From Candidatus Nezhaarchaeota archaeon WYZ-LMO8 (GTDB lineage Archaea > Thermoproteota > Methanomethylicia > Nezhaarchaeales > WYZ-LMO8): a DNA stretch of 36,528 nucleotides. Position 1 is the stretch's first letter. Each line of letters begins with the position of its first letter. This document shows positions 1 through 7,341 of this stretch, one piece after another. The position numbers and the translations under genes were made by a program. The notes beneath the pieces are model-generated. The model had not been told where the DNA came from. It saw nothing but the letters and a program-made list of their open reading frames with translations, and ran no database searches. The stretch is taken from positions 1-36,528 of the forward strand of contig QNVF01000010.1 of NCBI GenBank assembly GCA_004347965.1, read 5' to 3'.

Positions 1-51
1 GGCAAGACCTAAAAGAGCAAACATTAAGCCCATTGTAAGTAGCTTCCTCAT
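1..51 (-). CDS. N-terminus of a membrane or secreted protein, cut by window edge; possibly ATPase proteolipid subunit K
   Basis: Only the first 17 codons are present, running off the left edge. They encode MRK followed by a strongly hydrophobic stretch rich in Leu, Met, Ala and Gly, which is a signal-peptide or first membrane segment. A GGGGT element (positions 61-65) lies about 10 nt before the ATG and a TATA-like box (88-96) lies about 40 nt before it, so this looks like a true gene start. Archaeal A-type ATPase proteolipid (subunit K) genes often begin this way and often lie beside subunit I, which is encoded nearby on the same strand. That identity is inference from context; any short secreted protein would fit equally well. 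Confidence 0.45.
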   Translation of the reverse strand, partial: MRKLLTMGLMFALLGLA

Positions 52-87
52 AGCACATACCCCTATCGCGGAATTCCATGTTACTAG

Positions 88-96
88 CTTTATATC
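88..96 (-). promoter_or_regulatory. TATA-like box for the left-edge gene
   Basis: On the minus strand the sequence reads GATATAAAG, centred about 41 nt upstream of the ATG at position 51. It is followed by a GGGGT Shine-Dalgarno-like element. Spacing predicts a short leader of about 15 nt. Confidence 0.4.
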
Positions 97-143
97 AATT
101 TCTACCTCTACGTGACCAATAATTCATCGATGTGGAAGATCAG

Positions 144-404
144 CTAATCTTTTACCTCATTAGCTCTAGGTCGAAGATCTAAGCGAATCCTTTCTAGTAA
201 CCTTAAGGTAATAATAGTTCCAGCTCCAAAACCTGCTAAGCCAAATAATGTCATTAGCAGAGCTCTTACGAATACATGTAGAGTTTTAAATAAGAAGAGG
301 GCTAGGACCGTCAAGGAAATAGTGAATAAAGGAACTATAAGACCTATAGCTAAGGCCTTGATCATAGCCGCTATAATGCGCTTTCTTACCTCGTTCTCTA
401 CCAT
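144..404 (-). CDS. Small two-helix membrane protein of unknown function
   Basis: This 86-residue protein has a basic, Arg/Lys-containing N-terminus, two hydrophobic segments at about residues 15-40 and 44-66, and a charged, Arg-rich C-terminal tail. The pattern suggests a helical hairpin with both ends in the cytoplasm. I recognise no family. It sits between a possible ATPase proteolipid gene and the ATPase-linked gene that starts at 471, so an accessory role for the rotary ATPase is possible, but this is context only. The start is an ATG and no strong Shine-Dalgarno sequence is visible. It could also be an unrelated small membrane protein. Confidence 0.6.
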   Translation of the reverse strand: MVENEVRKRIIAAMIKALAIGLIVPLFTISLTVLALFLFKTLHVFVRALLMTLFGLAGFGAGTIITLRLLERIRLDLRPRANEVKD

Positions 405-470
405 AAGCCTAGCTTGGGATCTCGCTGAGATAAGCTTTTACCTATTTCTTAGAAACTCTGTTCAGAGAGA

Positions 471-1610
471 ATGAAGGTAAGTGGTGAGGATTTAAGGAAG
501 GCTCTTATAGCACTAAGCTTCGGACTGGAGCCTGTAATCTTCGCGATAGTTGGATGGTATGCTGGACCTTACTTGAAGCTTACTAACGTGATGGGGGCCT
601 TAATAGGGGTTATTGTGGGCTTCGGGATAATGTTTTGGCGTATTTGGAAGTTTAGTTTGACGTTAGGGCTCAAAGTTAAGTATGACCCTGAGAGAGAGAA
701 TTTAAGATCTCTAATATCGCTTGTAGAGGTGGAACGCTATAAGATAATGAATAGGTATGATATTGCAAGGATAATGGGTGCAAGAGGTTCGCTACAATTG
801 CTAAATGTACTGAAGAATTTATCGCTTATAGAACTTGATTTTTACGATTTAATCAAGCTAAATGACGTTTTAGACGAGATAACAGATTTTTCGAAGGTAC
901 TTATCGATATTCGAATACGATCACCCATAGAGCTTCTAAAAGTAATGGACGACTTTAACGATTTCATAGTAACCTTATGTGCTAACTTCGCTTTTCGATA
1001 CGAAGTTTATGGTGATGAAGTAGCTAGAGGCTATGTGGTTACGCCATTTAAATTGAGAAGAGAGACTCAGAGTCTCTTACGAGAAGACTTGAAAGATTAC
1101 TTGGCTAGTGATGATATTAGGGGACTATATCCCAAAGCTCTAGAGGAAGCTCTTACTATTGGCTCAAGAGGTCCCTTGCTTGCGCTCGCTGCCTACTCCC
1201 TCTTAAAGATCGGAAAAGACCTTGAGGTTACTAAGTATGCCTACGTGTACTCCAACGAGATAAGAGAGCTTGCTTACAAGCTGTTCTCAATAGCTATTGA
1301 TGATTTGAGGAGAGAAGATAAGAAGTCTATGGTAGTAGAAGTTGTGAAACAAAAGATTGAGGAAAACAAAGTTCTCCTTAAAAGAGAGGAAGGTGTTGCT
1401 GAAAAAGAGGAGGAAGTGCTAAGAAACTTCATAAACAACGCTTACAGGTCTTTAAGAGAACCAAGTAGAGTACCCCTTACTGCTAAAGCTGTGCTCTCTT
1501 ACCTATTTGTTAAATGGAGCGAAAAAGTTAGTTTAAAGCTGGCTTTCATGGTTGTAAATAATGAAGTCACCCCTCAAAAAGCCTACGAATCGCTAGTCAT
1601 TCCCTACTAA
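471..1610 (+). CDS. Membrane-anchored, A-type ATPase subunit C-like protein with an AtpZ-like N-terminal hairpin
   Basis: The 379-residue protein has two parts. Residues about 10-60 form two hydrophobic helices with Gly-rich GW and GxIxGxxxGF patterns, much like the small AtpZ/AtpI (gene 1) hairpin proteins of bacterial F-type ATPase operons. The remaining 310 residues are soluble and helical. The C-terminal pattern (P-L-x-x-K-A-V-L-S-Y-L near 345 and a terminal LVIPY) resembles the end of the AC39/subunit C family of archaeal ATPases. It lies tail to tail with subunit I, their coding regions overlapping by 14 nt. No other subunit C candidate is visible here. Both assignments rest on sequence pattern and neighbourhood and are inference; a profile search is decisive. 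The N-terminal anchor would be unusual, because subunit C is normally a soluble stalk component. Confidence 0.55.
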   Translation: MKVSGEDLRKALIALSFGLEPVIFAIVGWYAGPYLKLTNVMGALIGVIVGFGIMFWRIWKFSLTLGLKVKYDPERENLRSLISLVEVERYKIMNRYDIARIMGARGSLQLLNVLKNLSLIELDFYDLIKLNDVLDEITDFSKVLIDIRIRSPIELLKVMDDFNDFIVTLCANFAFRYEVYGDEVARGYVVTPFKLRRETQSLLREDLKDYLASDDIRGLYPKALEEALTIGSRGPLLALAAYSLLKIGKDLEVTKYAYVYSNEIRELAYKLFSIAIDDLRREDKKSMVVEVVKQKIEENKVLLKREEGVAEKEEEVLRNFINNAYRSLREPSRVPLTAKAVLSYLFVKWSEKVSLKLAFMVVNNEVTPQKAYESLVIPY

Positions 1611-4062
1611 AGCTTGATAGGCTTAAACTTATGGTGAATGGTTGGAATGGAGTACCATCAGCTATGAGGAACTTTGTTCCATGCTCAACCCAGTGAAGCC
1701 TCAGAGCTTGGAAGAAGACGAATATTATCTCGAAGAAGACGAAGAATATAGTTCCGGCTATTGCACCTATGAAGGGCACTCCAATCATTGCGTAAAGGCC
1801 TTCATCAATCGACAAGAAGACGTGAGAAAGGACCGCGTGTACTAGCGCAAAAGCGAAGAGCCTAGCATACGATATTGTGTTTGATAGTGATGCTATGAAG
1901 TTATCAAGGCTTTCACTAATACCGTCTAATAATCCCATGAAAATGATTCTAATAATCATCATCGCTATAAAGGGCATCCATATGAAGATTATGGTGTCTA
2001 AGTATCCTTCAAGAACCGCGCTAACCAGCCTTCCACGATAAATAATGAAGGCAGTGGCAACACTCGCATAAAGCCAAAGCCAAAGGCCTGGCCCCATTAT
2101 TGTCTCCTTGTATTCTCTAAGTCTCACCCTATTTATCACCGAAAATACTAGGCCTAACGTTATATGAAATATCGCTATGTATATTGATAACTTTATGAGG
2201 GCTTTCGCCCCCTCAGCCTCTAACATGTCAAATCCTTGAGGTAAGCCTAGAGCTGAAAGTATGGTTGCTCTAAGAGTAGCTAATGGATCGCTGTTGAGGG
2301 GATCGAAGTTAAAGAGCTTGAGTGGGTGGTAGTGTTCAGGATGTGGATCAAGTTTTCCGAAGAATTCGCCAAACGCTATGCCGAAGATTATTGAAGTTAT
2401 GGCGCAAGCTATTATTACAGGTGCTCCTTGAACAATGTAATTTGTTAGCTCGCCTCCTCTATAGCCTTTTTTCTTAAGATAGTAGAGAGGTATGGAAAGA
2501 ATTAAGAGAACCAGTCCATGTCCTACGTCAGGGAACATCAAACCGAAGAATATCGGAAACGTGAAGAACCATATGATTGTGGGGTCTATTTCTTTGTAAT
2601 TGAGTGTGCCTAGGCCCTTTACGAGTCCTTCATAAACTCTAGCCCACTTGGGGTTTCTCATCAATGATGGAATTTTAATTTCATGAACAGCTTTAATGGC
2701 TGTCTCCTTCTTCACCTTAACTTTTATGGGGCGGCTCACCTCTATGCAAGCGAAGTTGTTACTGGATGCCTCTTTGACCAATAATTTCGCTTTTTCAACA
2801 TCTTCCTTAGCTACAGATATTTGAATTATTGCCATGTTATCCGTGGCAACCATTTTCAACCTCTTCTCTTCAACCATTCGAGCTCCTTCAATCAACCTTT
2901 TAAACTCTATTAATTGATCTCCCTTCTCCCTCTTTATCTCATCTAGGAGGGCATGTATTTTTGCACTTTCATCCGACAGTTGAAGCACCATGCTTCTTAT
3001 GGTTCCTTTGATGTCCTGGGCTATCACCTCAGCTAACTGTATTTGTGGCGTGACCAAAGCTGAAACATCGCTTTCAAGCCTTGAAGCCGTATCCATAGAC
3101 TTCTTTATGCTTTCAAGCCTTGAGGAGAGGGAGAAGACTTCCTTCTCAATCGATGAAACAATAGAATCTATTTCGTTTATCCTCTCATCAAGTAATGGTT
3201 CACTAATTGGTTTCACATCTTGAGGTGGACGTAGTCCGAGCATAGACAGTAGCACGTCAAGTCTCGAAGATAGAGAGGAAAGCCTGAAGAGGTTGGGTGA
3301 AGGCTCAAGAGGTTTAACTTTATCTTCAAACTCTGCATAGGATAAGCTTCTAAGGTCGATAACGGAGTGCTCAAGCTTTGATAAGGCGTAAAGAATATTT
3401 TCTACATACTCTTTAGGTACGTAAAATCTAAGGTTCACTACCTCGTGCTTTTCTTCCTCAGGTTTCTCGAATAAGTGCGTTTTCTCGTGAAATTCAGGTT
3501 CCTCGTACTTAACTACGTGACAACCATAGCTCGCTTTCTCAACTACCTTGACAAAAGACTTTAAGAGGGTCTTTGGCAACCAACCTGTGAAAACCGCAAC
3601 TGCAGCAGTCTCTGCAGCCTTTGCTTTAGCTGACTCTATGGTCTCTAAGACCTTCAACGATGTGATAAGTTTTGAGATCTTTTCTCCATGTTCCTTTTTT
3701 ACCCTCTCTGCAATTAGCTCATCACCTGTAACCAGTGACCTCTCTAAGGCATCAACGTAGGCTTCAGAGTCTAGGAGGGAGATCGAGAATATCTCCTCTT
3801 CAGCTAAGCTTTCAAGGGAGTATGAGGGTAGCTTTATGGTTGATACTAGCTTCTCAAGTTTAGAGATTAATGAGGATATTCTATAGAGGATTGATGAAAC
3901 GTCAAAAGGTCTTAAGATGCCCTTAGCCACTTCTTCAGGGAAATCTTCTTTTACATCCGTTAAGTGAAGAAAGCCTTCTTTGCCTACATGAAAGAGGACC
4001 TTGGCCAGATGATCTTTGAGGACATAAACCTTGACCTTGATCAGTGGCGTCATTGTAAGCAC
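1597..4062 (-). CDS. atpI: A-type ATP synthase subunit I (a-type stator and proton channel subunit)
   Basis: Subunit I holds the peripheral stalks and forms the ion half-channels against the rotating c-ring of the membrane ATPase. The 821-residue length fits the family. The first 460 residues are soluble and rich in heptad-like helices (coiled coil about 290-420). The C-terminal half has about seven hydrophobic segments, starting with the family pattern FPIFFGLMFPDVGHG. The sixth segment carries SYARLF, whose Arg is the conserved residue that faces the c-ring carboxylates. The GTG start at 4062 is preferred over the ATG at 4053 because a GGGGG element lies about 8 nt before the GTG. It is transcribed divergently from the H and E subunit genes. 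The A, B, D and F subunits are not in the window. Confidence 0.95.
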   Translation of the reverse strand: MLTMTPLIKVKVYVLKDHLAKVLFHVGKEGFLHLTDVKEDFPEEVAKGILRPFDVSSILYRISSLISKLEKLVSTIKLPSYSLESLAEEEIFSISLLDSEAYVDALERSLVTGDELIAERVKKEHGEKISKLITSLKVLETIESAKAKAAETAAVAVFTGWLPKTLLKSFVKVVEKASYGCHVVKYEEPEFHEKTHLFEKPEEEKHEVVNLRFYVPKEYVENILYALSKLEHSVIDLRSLSYAEFEDKVKPLEPSPNLFRLSSLSSRLDVLLSMLGLRPPQDVKPISEPLLDERINEIDSIVSSIEKEVFSLSSRLESIKKSMDTASRLESDVSALVTPQIQLAEVIAQDIKGTIRSMVLQLSDESAKIHALLDEIKREKGDQLIEFKRLIEGARMVEEKRLKMVATDNMAIIQISVAKEDVEKAKLLVKEASSNNFACIEVSRPIKVKVKKETAIKAVHEIKIPSLMRNPKWARVYEGLVKGLGTLNYKEIDPTIIWFFTFPIFFGLMFPDVGHGLVLLILSIPLYYLKKKGYRGGELTNYIVQGAPVIIACAITSIIFGIAFGEFFGKLDPHPEHYHPLKLFNFDPLNSDPLATLRATILSALGLPQGFDMLEAEGAKALIKLSIYIAIFHITLGLVFSVINRVRLREYKETIMGPGLWLWLYASVATAFIIYRGRLVSAVLEGYLDTIIFIWMPFIAMMIIRIIFMGLLDGISESLDNFIASLSNTISYARLFAFALVHAVLSHVFLSIDEGLYAMIGVPFIGAIAGTIFFVFFEIIFVFFQALRLHWVEHGTKFLIADGTPFQPFTISLSLSSFSRE

Positions 4063-4113
4063 TTGAGGTCCCCCTTATAGTGCTCATGCGCTACTTCCCT
4101 TAGAAGAAAAGAA

Positions 4114-4121
4114 TTTATAAA
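4114..4121. promoter_or_regulatory. Palindromic TATA element shared by divergent ATPase transcripts
   Basis: TTTATAAA is a perfect palindrome midway between atpI (start 4062, minus strand) and atpH (start 4171, plus strand). It has the spacing expected of an archaeal TATA box for both directions, so it is probably a shared TBP site that coordinates expression of the ATPase genes on each side. Confidence 0.6.
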
Positions 4122-4170
4122 CTTTGCTAAGCGGAGAAGTAGCTGCCGGATCACCGTGGAGGTTCTCGGC

Positions 4171-4494
4171 ATGGACGAAGTCCTAGGTCGTATAATTGAG
4201 GCTGAAAGAGAGGCAAGAAGAATAATCGATAGTGCTTATGAGGAAGCAAAGAGGTTAGAGGCTGAGGCGAGAGTAAGAGCTGAAGAACAAGCAAAAATTG
4301 TTTACAATGAGGTCATTCAGCGAGCAATGAGAGAAGCTGAAGAAGAAGTCAGGAGGATAGAAGAAGACACTAAACGCGAGATCGAAAGAATAGAAGAAGG
4401 GCTGCTTACGGAGATCAGAAAGTTGGAAAGGTTGGTCTCTAAAAATTTCGAGAAGGCTGTAAATTTGCTGTTGATTGAGGTGTTAAGGCCATAA
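4171..4494 (+). CDS. atpH: A-type ATP synthase subunit H (peripheral stalk)
   Basis: This 107-residue protein is almost entirely charged coiled coil, rich in Glu, Arg and Ala, with the repeating EAEREARRIIDSA pattern of the small peripheral-stalk subunit (H in archaea, G in V-ATPases). It pairs with subunit E to form the stator stalk that links the catalytic head to subunit I. The ATG at 4171 is chosen over a GTG at 4156 because GGAGGT (4157-4162) sits 8 nt before the ATG and would lie inside the longer version. Subunit E follows 19 nt downstream, so the two are co-transcribed. Confidence 0.88.
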   Translation: MDEVLGRIIEAEREARRIIDSAYEEAKRLEAEARVRAEEQAKIVYNEVIQRAMREAEEEVRRIEEDTKREIERIEEGLLTEIRKLERLVSKNFEKAVNLLLIEVLRP

Positions 4495-4513
4495 TTCCTC
4501 AGGAGGGGACATA

Positions 4514-5158
4514 ATGTCCCTTGTTGGAGACTTAGAAAAACTTACAAGTACTATCATAGAGAGAGCCAAAGATGAGGCAAGGAACATAATAGCTAAGGCT
4601 AGAGAAGAAGCCGAGGAAGTCGTAAAGAAGGCTGTGGAAGAAGCTAGAAGAAAAGCAGAGATTGAAGCCTCAGAAATGATGAGAAGGAGAAGGGAAGAAG
4701 CTCTTAGTCGAAGGAGGAGTGAGGTAGCTAAAGCACGTGCGGATGCATATAGAAGGCTTCTAGATCACAAAGAGAAGCTTATAGAAAAAGTCGTTGAAGA
4801 AGCTAAGAAGAGACTTCAAAACATCGTTGAGTCTAAGGATTATGAAAGGGCACTCGTAGGAATGCTTAAAGAAGCTGTAAAGGTTCTTGGAGGAGGGATG
4901 ATCGAGGTAAAGCTTAACAAAAGGGATGCAAGGCTAGGATTGAGCTTAGCCGATATAGCTAAGGAGATAGCGCGAGAACTTGGAGAACCTGTAGAATTAA
5001 GATTATCAAGTGAGCTAGGGGATTTCATGGGCGGTCTCATGGCCAAGTCCCTCAAAGTCGAAATAGAAGTCGACTACACAATAGAAGGCATTCTTGAAAG
5101 GAAGTGGAGGAAGCTTAGAAGCGAAGTCGCAAAGCTGCTATTCTCTGAAGAAGATTAG
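4514..5158 (+). CDS. atpE: A-type ATP synthase subunit E (peripheral stalk)
   Basis: The 214-residue protein fits the length and layout of subunit E. A long alpha-helical N-terminal half (about residues 5-105) is rich in Ala, Glu, Lys and Arg and pairs with subunit H. A mixed alpha/beta C-terminal domain (about 106-205) docks on the A3B3 head. A strong AGGAGGGG element lies just before the ATG. It is the last gene of the short H-E transcript and is followed by about 110 nt before the Lrp-type regulator. In many archaea the C, F, A, B and D genes follow E, so their absence means the ATPase operon is split in this genome. Confidence 0.92.
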   Translation: MSLVGDLEKLTSTIIERAKDEARNIIAKAREEAEEVVKKAVEEARRKAEIEASEMMRRRREEALSRRRSEVAKARADAYRRLLDHKEKLIEKVVEEAKKRLQNIVESKDYERALVGMLKEAVKVLGGGMIEVKLNKRDARLGLSLADIAKEIARELGEPVELRLSSELGDFMGGLMAKSLKVEIEVDYTIEGILERKWRKLRSEVAKLLFSEED

Positions 5159-5238
5159 TCATGGACAGTAGCACTGTTCACTTCACAATGAGAGACCCCG
5201 AATAAGGATTGAGCTCGTAAAGATAACATAGGCGGTTA

Positions 5239-5246
5239 CTTTATTA
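5239..5246 (+). promoter_or_regulatory. TATA-like box of the Lrp/AsnC gene
   Basis: CTTTATTA is centred about 28 nt before the ATG at 5271. That spacing places the transcription start at or next to the start codon, as in a leaderless archaeal gene. Confidence 0.45.
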
Positions 5247-5254
5247 CACAGATC

Positions 5255-5269
5255 GTAAAAACGGTTTAC
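5255..5269. promoter_or_regulatory. Candidate operator (inverted repeat) before the Lrp/AsnC gene
   Basis: GTAAA and TTTAC (5255-5259 and 5265-5269) form an inverted repeat with a 5-nt centre, ending one base before the start codon. This places it between the TATA box and the likely transcription start, where an autoregulating Lrp-family dimer would block polymerase. The function is inferred from symmetry and position. Confidence 0.4.
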
Positions 5270-5270
5270 A

Positions 5271-5732
5271 ATGCACACAAAACTTGATGAAATAGATAAG
5301 GCGATATTAAGAGAACTGGTAAACGATGCTAGAATATCGTTTAGGGAGATAGCTAAAAGAATAGGCGTCTCCACGGCCACTGTAGCTAGTAGGGTAAAGA
5401 GGATGGAGGAGGAGGGCGTAATAAAGGGCTATACAACCGTGGTTGATGCAGAGAAATTAGGTTATGACGTTGCTGCTTTAATAGAAGTTGTGATCTCCAA
5501 GGGGAAGGTTGTAGACATCGAAGACGAAATCGCAAAAATACCTAACGTGCAGGCCGTCTACGACGTTACTGGACAAAGCGATGCCATTATAATAGCTAGG
5601 TTCAAGTCGAGAGCTGAGCTCAGCAAGTTTGTAAAGAAGCTGTTGTCTATGGAGCATGTTGAGAGAACGATAACTCACGTAGTCTTAGGTGTGAGAAAAG
5701 AGAATTTCTCCATGAAGTTGCTAATCGACTGA
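5271..5732 (+). CDS. Lrp/AsnC family transcriptional regulator
   Basis: The protein (153 residues) has the standard two-part layout. An N-terminal winged helix-turn-helix begins LDEIDKAILRELVNDAR and has its recognition helix around STATVASRVKRMEEEG (about 34-50). A C-terminal RAM (ligand-binding and oligomerisation) domain runs over about 62-145, with VYDVTGQSDAIIIARF-type strands. Such proteins form dimers to octamers that respond to amino acids. The gene stands alone, so its targets are not evident. A TATA box 28 nt upstream implies a leaderless message, and a short palindrome just before the ATG suggests autoregulation. The effector is unknown. Confidence 0.9.
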   Translation: MHTKLDEIDKAILRELVNDARISFREIAKRIGVSTATVASRVKRMEEEGVIKGYTTVVDAEKLGYDVAALIEVVISKGKVVDIEDEIAKIPNVQAVYDVTGQSDAIIIARFKSRAELSKFVKKLLSMEHVERTITHVVLGVRKENFSMKLLID

Positions 5733-6024
5733 TCAACGTTACATGCGTCTTCATTACAGTATCCATTAATCTTCCTTTTAAAAATTTAAGTAAACTTTCA
5801 ATTACAACAAATAGAACGTTTGCTAAAGCTATCCACATGAGACTTGCAAGCACCTTATAGACTCAGCTGGTTGACCCTTCCTCACCATTCGGCCAAGGCT
5901 GAACTCTTCATAACCACAGTAAGTAGATAGAAAATAATCATAATCTAATATAAGTAGAAAACCTAAATCCGTCTTTCTCCTTTACAACTTAGGCGTTGTC
6001 AATTAAGACCACACAGGAATTAAA
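5733..6024. other. Intergenic stretch with no gene recognised
   Basis: About 290 AT-rich bases lie between the Lrp-type gene and the convergent tRNA-Gln gene. I see no convincing open frame, conserved RNA box motif or strong repeat. An open frame on the minus strand overlaps the Lrp coding region and has no visible ribosome-binding site, so it is not called. Confidence 0.5.
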
Positions 6025-6100
6025 TGGTAGCCCGGGGGAGATTCGAACTCCCGTCGACGGGGCCAAAGCCCGCCATGCTTGGCCGCTACACCACCGGGCT
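6025..6100 (-). tRNA. tRNA-Gln (anticodon TTG)
   Basis: On the minus strand AGCCCGG at the 5' end pairs with CCGGGCT, followed by discriminator A and an encoded CCA (6027-6025). The anticodon arm is GCGGG, loop CTTTGGC, CCCGT, giving anticodon TTG, which reads CAA. The T arm is GGGAG, loop TTCGAAT, CTCCC. There is no intron. A TATA-like AT-rich box lies 27-36 nt upstream (6127-6136). Confidence 0.95.
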
Positions 6101-6126
6101 TCATTATTTACGTGAAGGGTGAAGGG

Positions 6127-6136
6127 TAATTTAAAG
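6127..6136 (-). promoter_or_regulatory. TATA-like box of tRNA-Gln
   Basis: The minus strand reads CTTTAAATTA at 27-36 nt before the tRNA 5' end, the usual position for an archaeal TATA box of a tRNA gene. Confidence 0.5.
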
Positions 6137-6189
6137 TTTAACATTGTGAGGAAAGAAGAGGGTTATGGTTTCTTCGAGCCATCAGTTTC

Positions 6190-6372
6190 TTACTCGATTA
6201 TCTGTATCGCTTGGTTGGGACATTGTGCTTCGCATGCCCTACATGCAAGACATGCATCCTTATTGACTATTTCAACCTTTCCTTCCTTCATCTCGTAGAC
6301 GCCTACTGGACATACTGAAACGCATGTACCACAATTCGTGCACTTCCCTCGGTCTATCACTATCTCCACCAT
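6190..6372 (-). CDS. 2[4Fe-4S] ferredoxin
   Basis: This 60-residue protein carries two complete CxxCxxCxxxCP motifs, at Cys 11, 14, 17, 21 and Cys 41, 44, 47, 51, so it should bind two [4Fe-4S] clusters as a low-potential cytoplasmic electron carrier. The ATG at 6372 (MVEIVIDRGKC) is preferred to a GTG 15 nt upstream, because ferredoxins start this way and a GGGGTT element then lies about 7 nt before it. No partner oxidoreductase is adjacent. The aldehyde oxidoreductase at 18.4 kb is one possible donor. Confidence 0.92.
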   Translation of the reverse strand: MVEIVIDRGKCTNCGTCVSVCPVGVYEMKEGKVEIVNKDACLACRACEAQCPNQAIQIIE

Positions 6373-6766
6373 GATACAACCCCACACTTATTTTTGCAGC
6401 TTAGATTTTAAGCTATTGTTCTGCTGTTCTTTTAAGTTCAAGTTGTGCACTATTCTTCAGCACGCAATACTTCACAAAATCTCATGCTCGTCGAACTGGT
6501 CTCAGTGTAACCTGTCTCTTCTAAACGGGGGAAAGGACATTCTAAAAGAGTCTACCAGGAGACGTCGTCTAAAATAAGTTTCATGAGTTGTCGGCATTAT
6601 ACGTACGCTATGTAGAAGTTAGCCTCATTACGTCATCCTAATCCATCTAATATCTCCTCGAAAACGCTATCTTCAATTCCTTTGACAGGTCATCTAACTT
6701 AAGCTTTTTAAGGTCGCCAGCAAGCTATCTCTTTGCTGACCAAACAACGATGGAGGGTATGATTTA
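6373..6766. other. Intergenic stretch with no gene recognised
   Basis: About 390 bases lie between the divergently transcribed ferredoxin and the MIP18-family gene. The right end holds a TATA-like CTTTTTAAG (about 6703-6711) and the GGAGGG element of the downstream gene (6752-6757). I see no supported open frame, tRNA or box C/D motif in the rest. It is long for this compact genome, so an unrecognised RNA is possible. Confidence 0.45.
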
Positions 6767-7063
6767 TTGAGCGAGCTTAAGAGGAAAGTTAGAGAAACTT
6801 TAGAGAAGGTGATAGATCCCGAGACTGGAATGAATGTCGTAGAAATGGGCTGTATTAGAAGCATAAATGAGGAGAATGGTGAAGTAACCATTGAGTTTAC
6901 ACCTACATCCCCCTTCTGTCCAATAGCCTTCCACCTAGCCTACTCAATTAAAGAAGCTGCTGAGAAGGTTGAAGGAGTCAAGAGGGTGAAGGTTTTTAGT
7001 CGAGGACACGTGATGGATGAGCAAATTAATGAGTATGTCAATAAGTTGGGGAGCAATCCATGA
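6767..7063 (+). CDS. MIP18/DUF59 family iron-sulfur assembly protein
   Basis: The 98-residue protein matches the DUF59 (SufT/PaaD/MIP18) family, with the opening pattern ETLEKVIDPETGMNVVEMG and the SPFCPIAF segment that carries the conserved Cys (about residue 50). Family members help deliver iron-sulfur clusters to target proteins. The start is a TTG, supported by GGAGGG 9 nt upstream. The stop codon overlaps the ATG of the MoaD-like gene by 4 nt, so the two are translationally coupled, which suggests a joint role in sulfur or metal cofactor delivery. Other starts would truncate the conserved N-terminal helix. Confidence 0.88.
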   Translation: MSELKRKVRETLEKVIDPETGMNVVEMGCIRSINEENGEVTIEFTPTSPFCPIAFHLAYSIKEAAEKVEGVKRVKVFSRGHVMDEQINEYVNKLGSNP

Positions 7064-7341
7064 AAGTCAAGGTGAAGTTCTTCGCTTTAATAAGAGAGGT
7101 AACAGGGGTCAAGGAGGTAGAAGAAGAAGTAGAGGACGGTGTAACTGTTAGGAAATTGTTAGAGAAACTTTGTGAAAAGATGCCTAAAAAATTTCAGAAT
7201 TTCATTTTTAATGGTCGAGAAGTCTCAAAGAATCTAATAATTTTGGTGAACCGCAAAGGTATAAGAGAACTTGACGGTTTAGAAACGAAGCTCAAAGATG
7301 GCGATGAAGTAGCGCTCTTACCTCCAGTAAGCGGTGGCTAA
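7060..7341 (+). CDS. moaD: MoaD-family ubiquitin-like sulfur carrier protein
   Basis: At 93 residues this has the beta-grasp pattern of MoaD/ThiS/SAMP proteins (KVKFFALIREVTGVKEVE at the start, VALLPPVSGG at the end). The terminal Gly-Gly is the group that is adenylated and then thiocarboxylated. MoaD supplies sulfur for molybdopterin or tungstopterin, which the aldehyde oxidoreductase in this window would need. Archaeal relatives (SAMPs) also serve in tRNA thiolation and protein tagging, and the sequence alone does not separate these roles. It overlaps the upstream MIP18-family gene by 4 nt and the convergent methylthiotransferase gene by 4 nt. Confidence 0.85.
   Translation: MKVKVKFFALIREVTGVKEVEEEVEDGVTVRKLLEKLCEKMPKKFQNFIFNGREVSKNLIILVNRKGIRELDGLETKLKDGDEVALLPPVSGG

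Noticed and set aside
1642-1845. Open frame of 67 codons on the plus strand
   Set aside because: It lies wholly inside atpI on the opposite strand, with repetitive Glu/Asp-rich composition caused by the complement of Leu/Phe-rich codons and no ribosome-binding site.
5647-5853. Minus-strand open frame with a hydrophobic start
   Set aside because: It overlaps the 3' end of the well-supported Lrp-type gene, has no Shine-Dalgarno or TATA signal, and its second half is unlike any protein.
6338-6577. Plus-strand open frame of 79 codons in the ferredoxin upstream region
   Set aside because: It begins inside the ferredoxin gene on the other strand, is rich in Cys, Ser and Phe as expected of noncoding AT-rich DNA, and lacks start signals.
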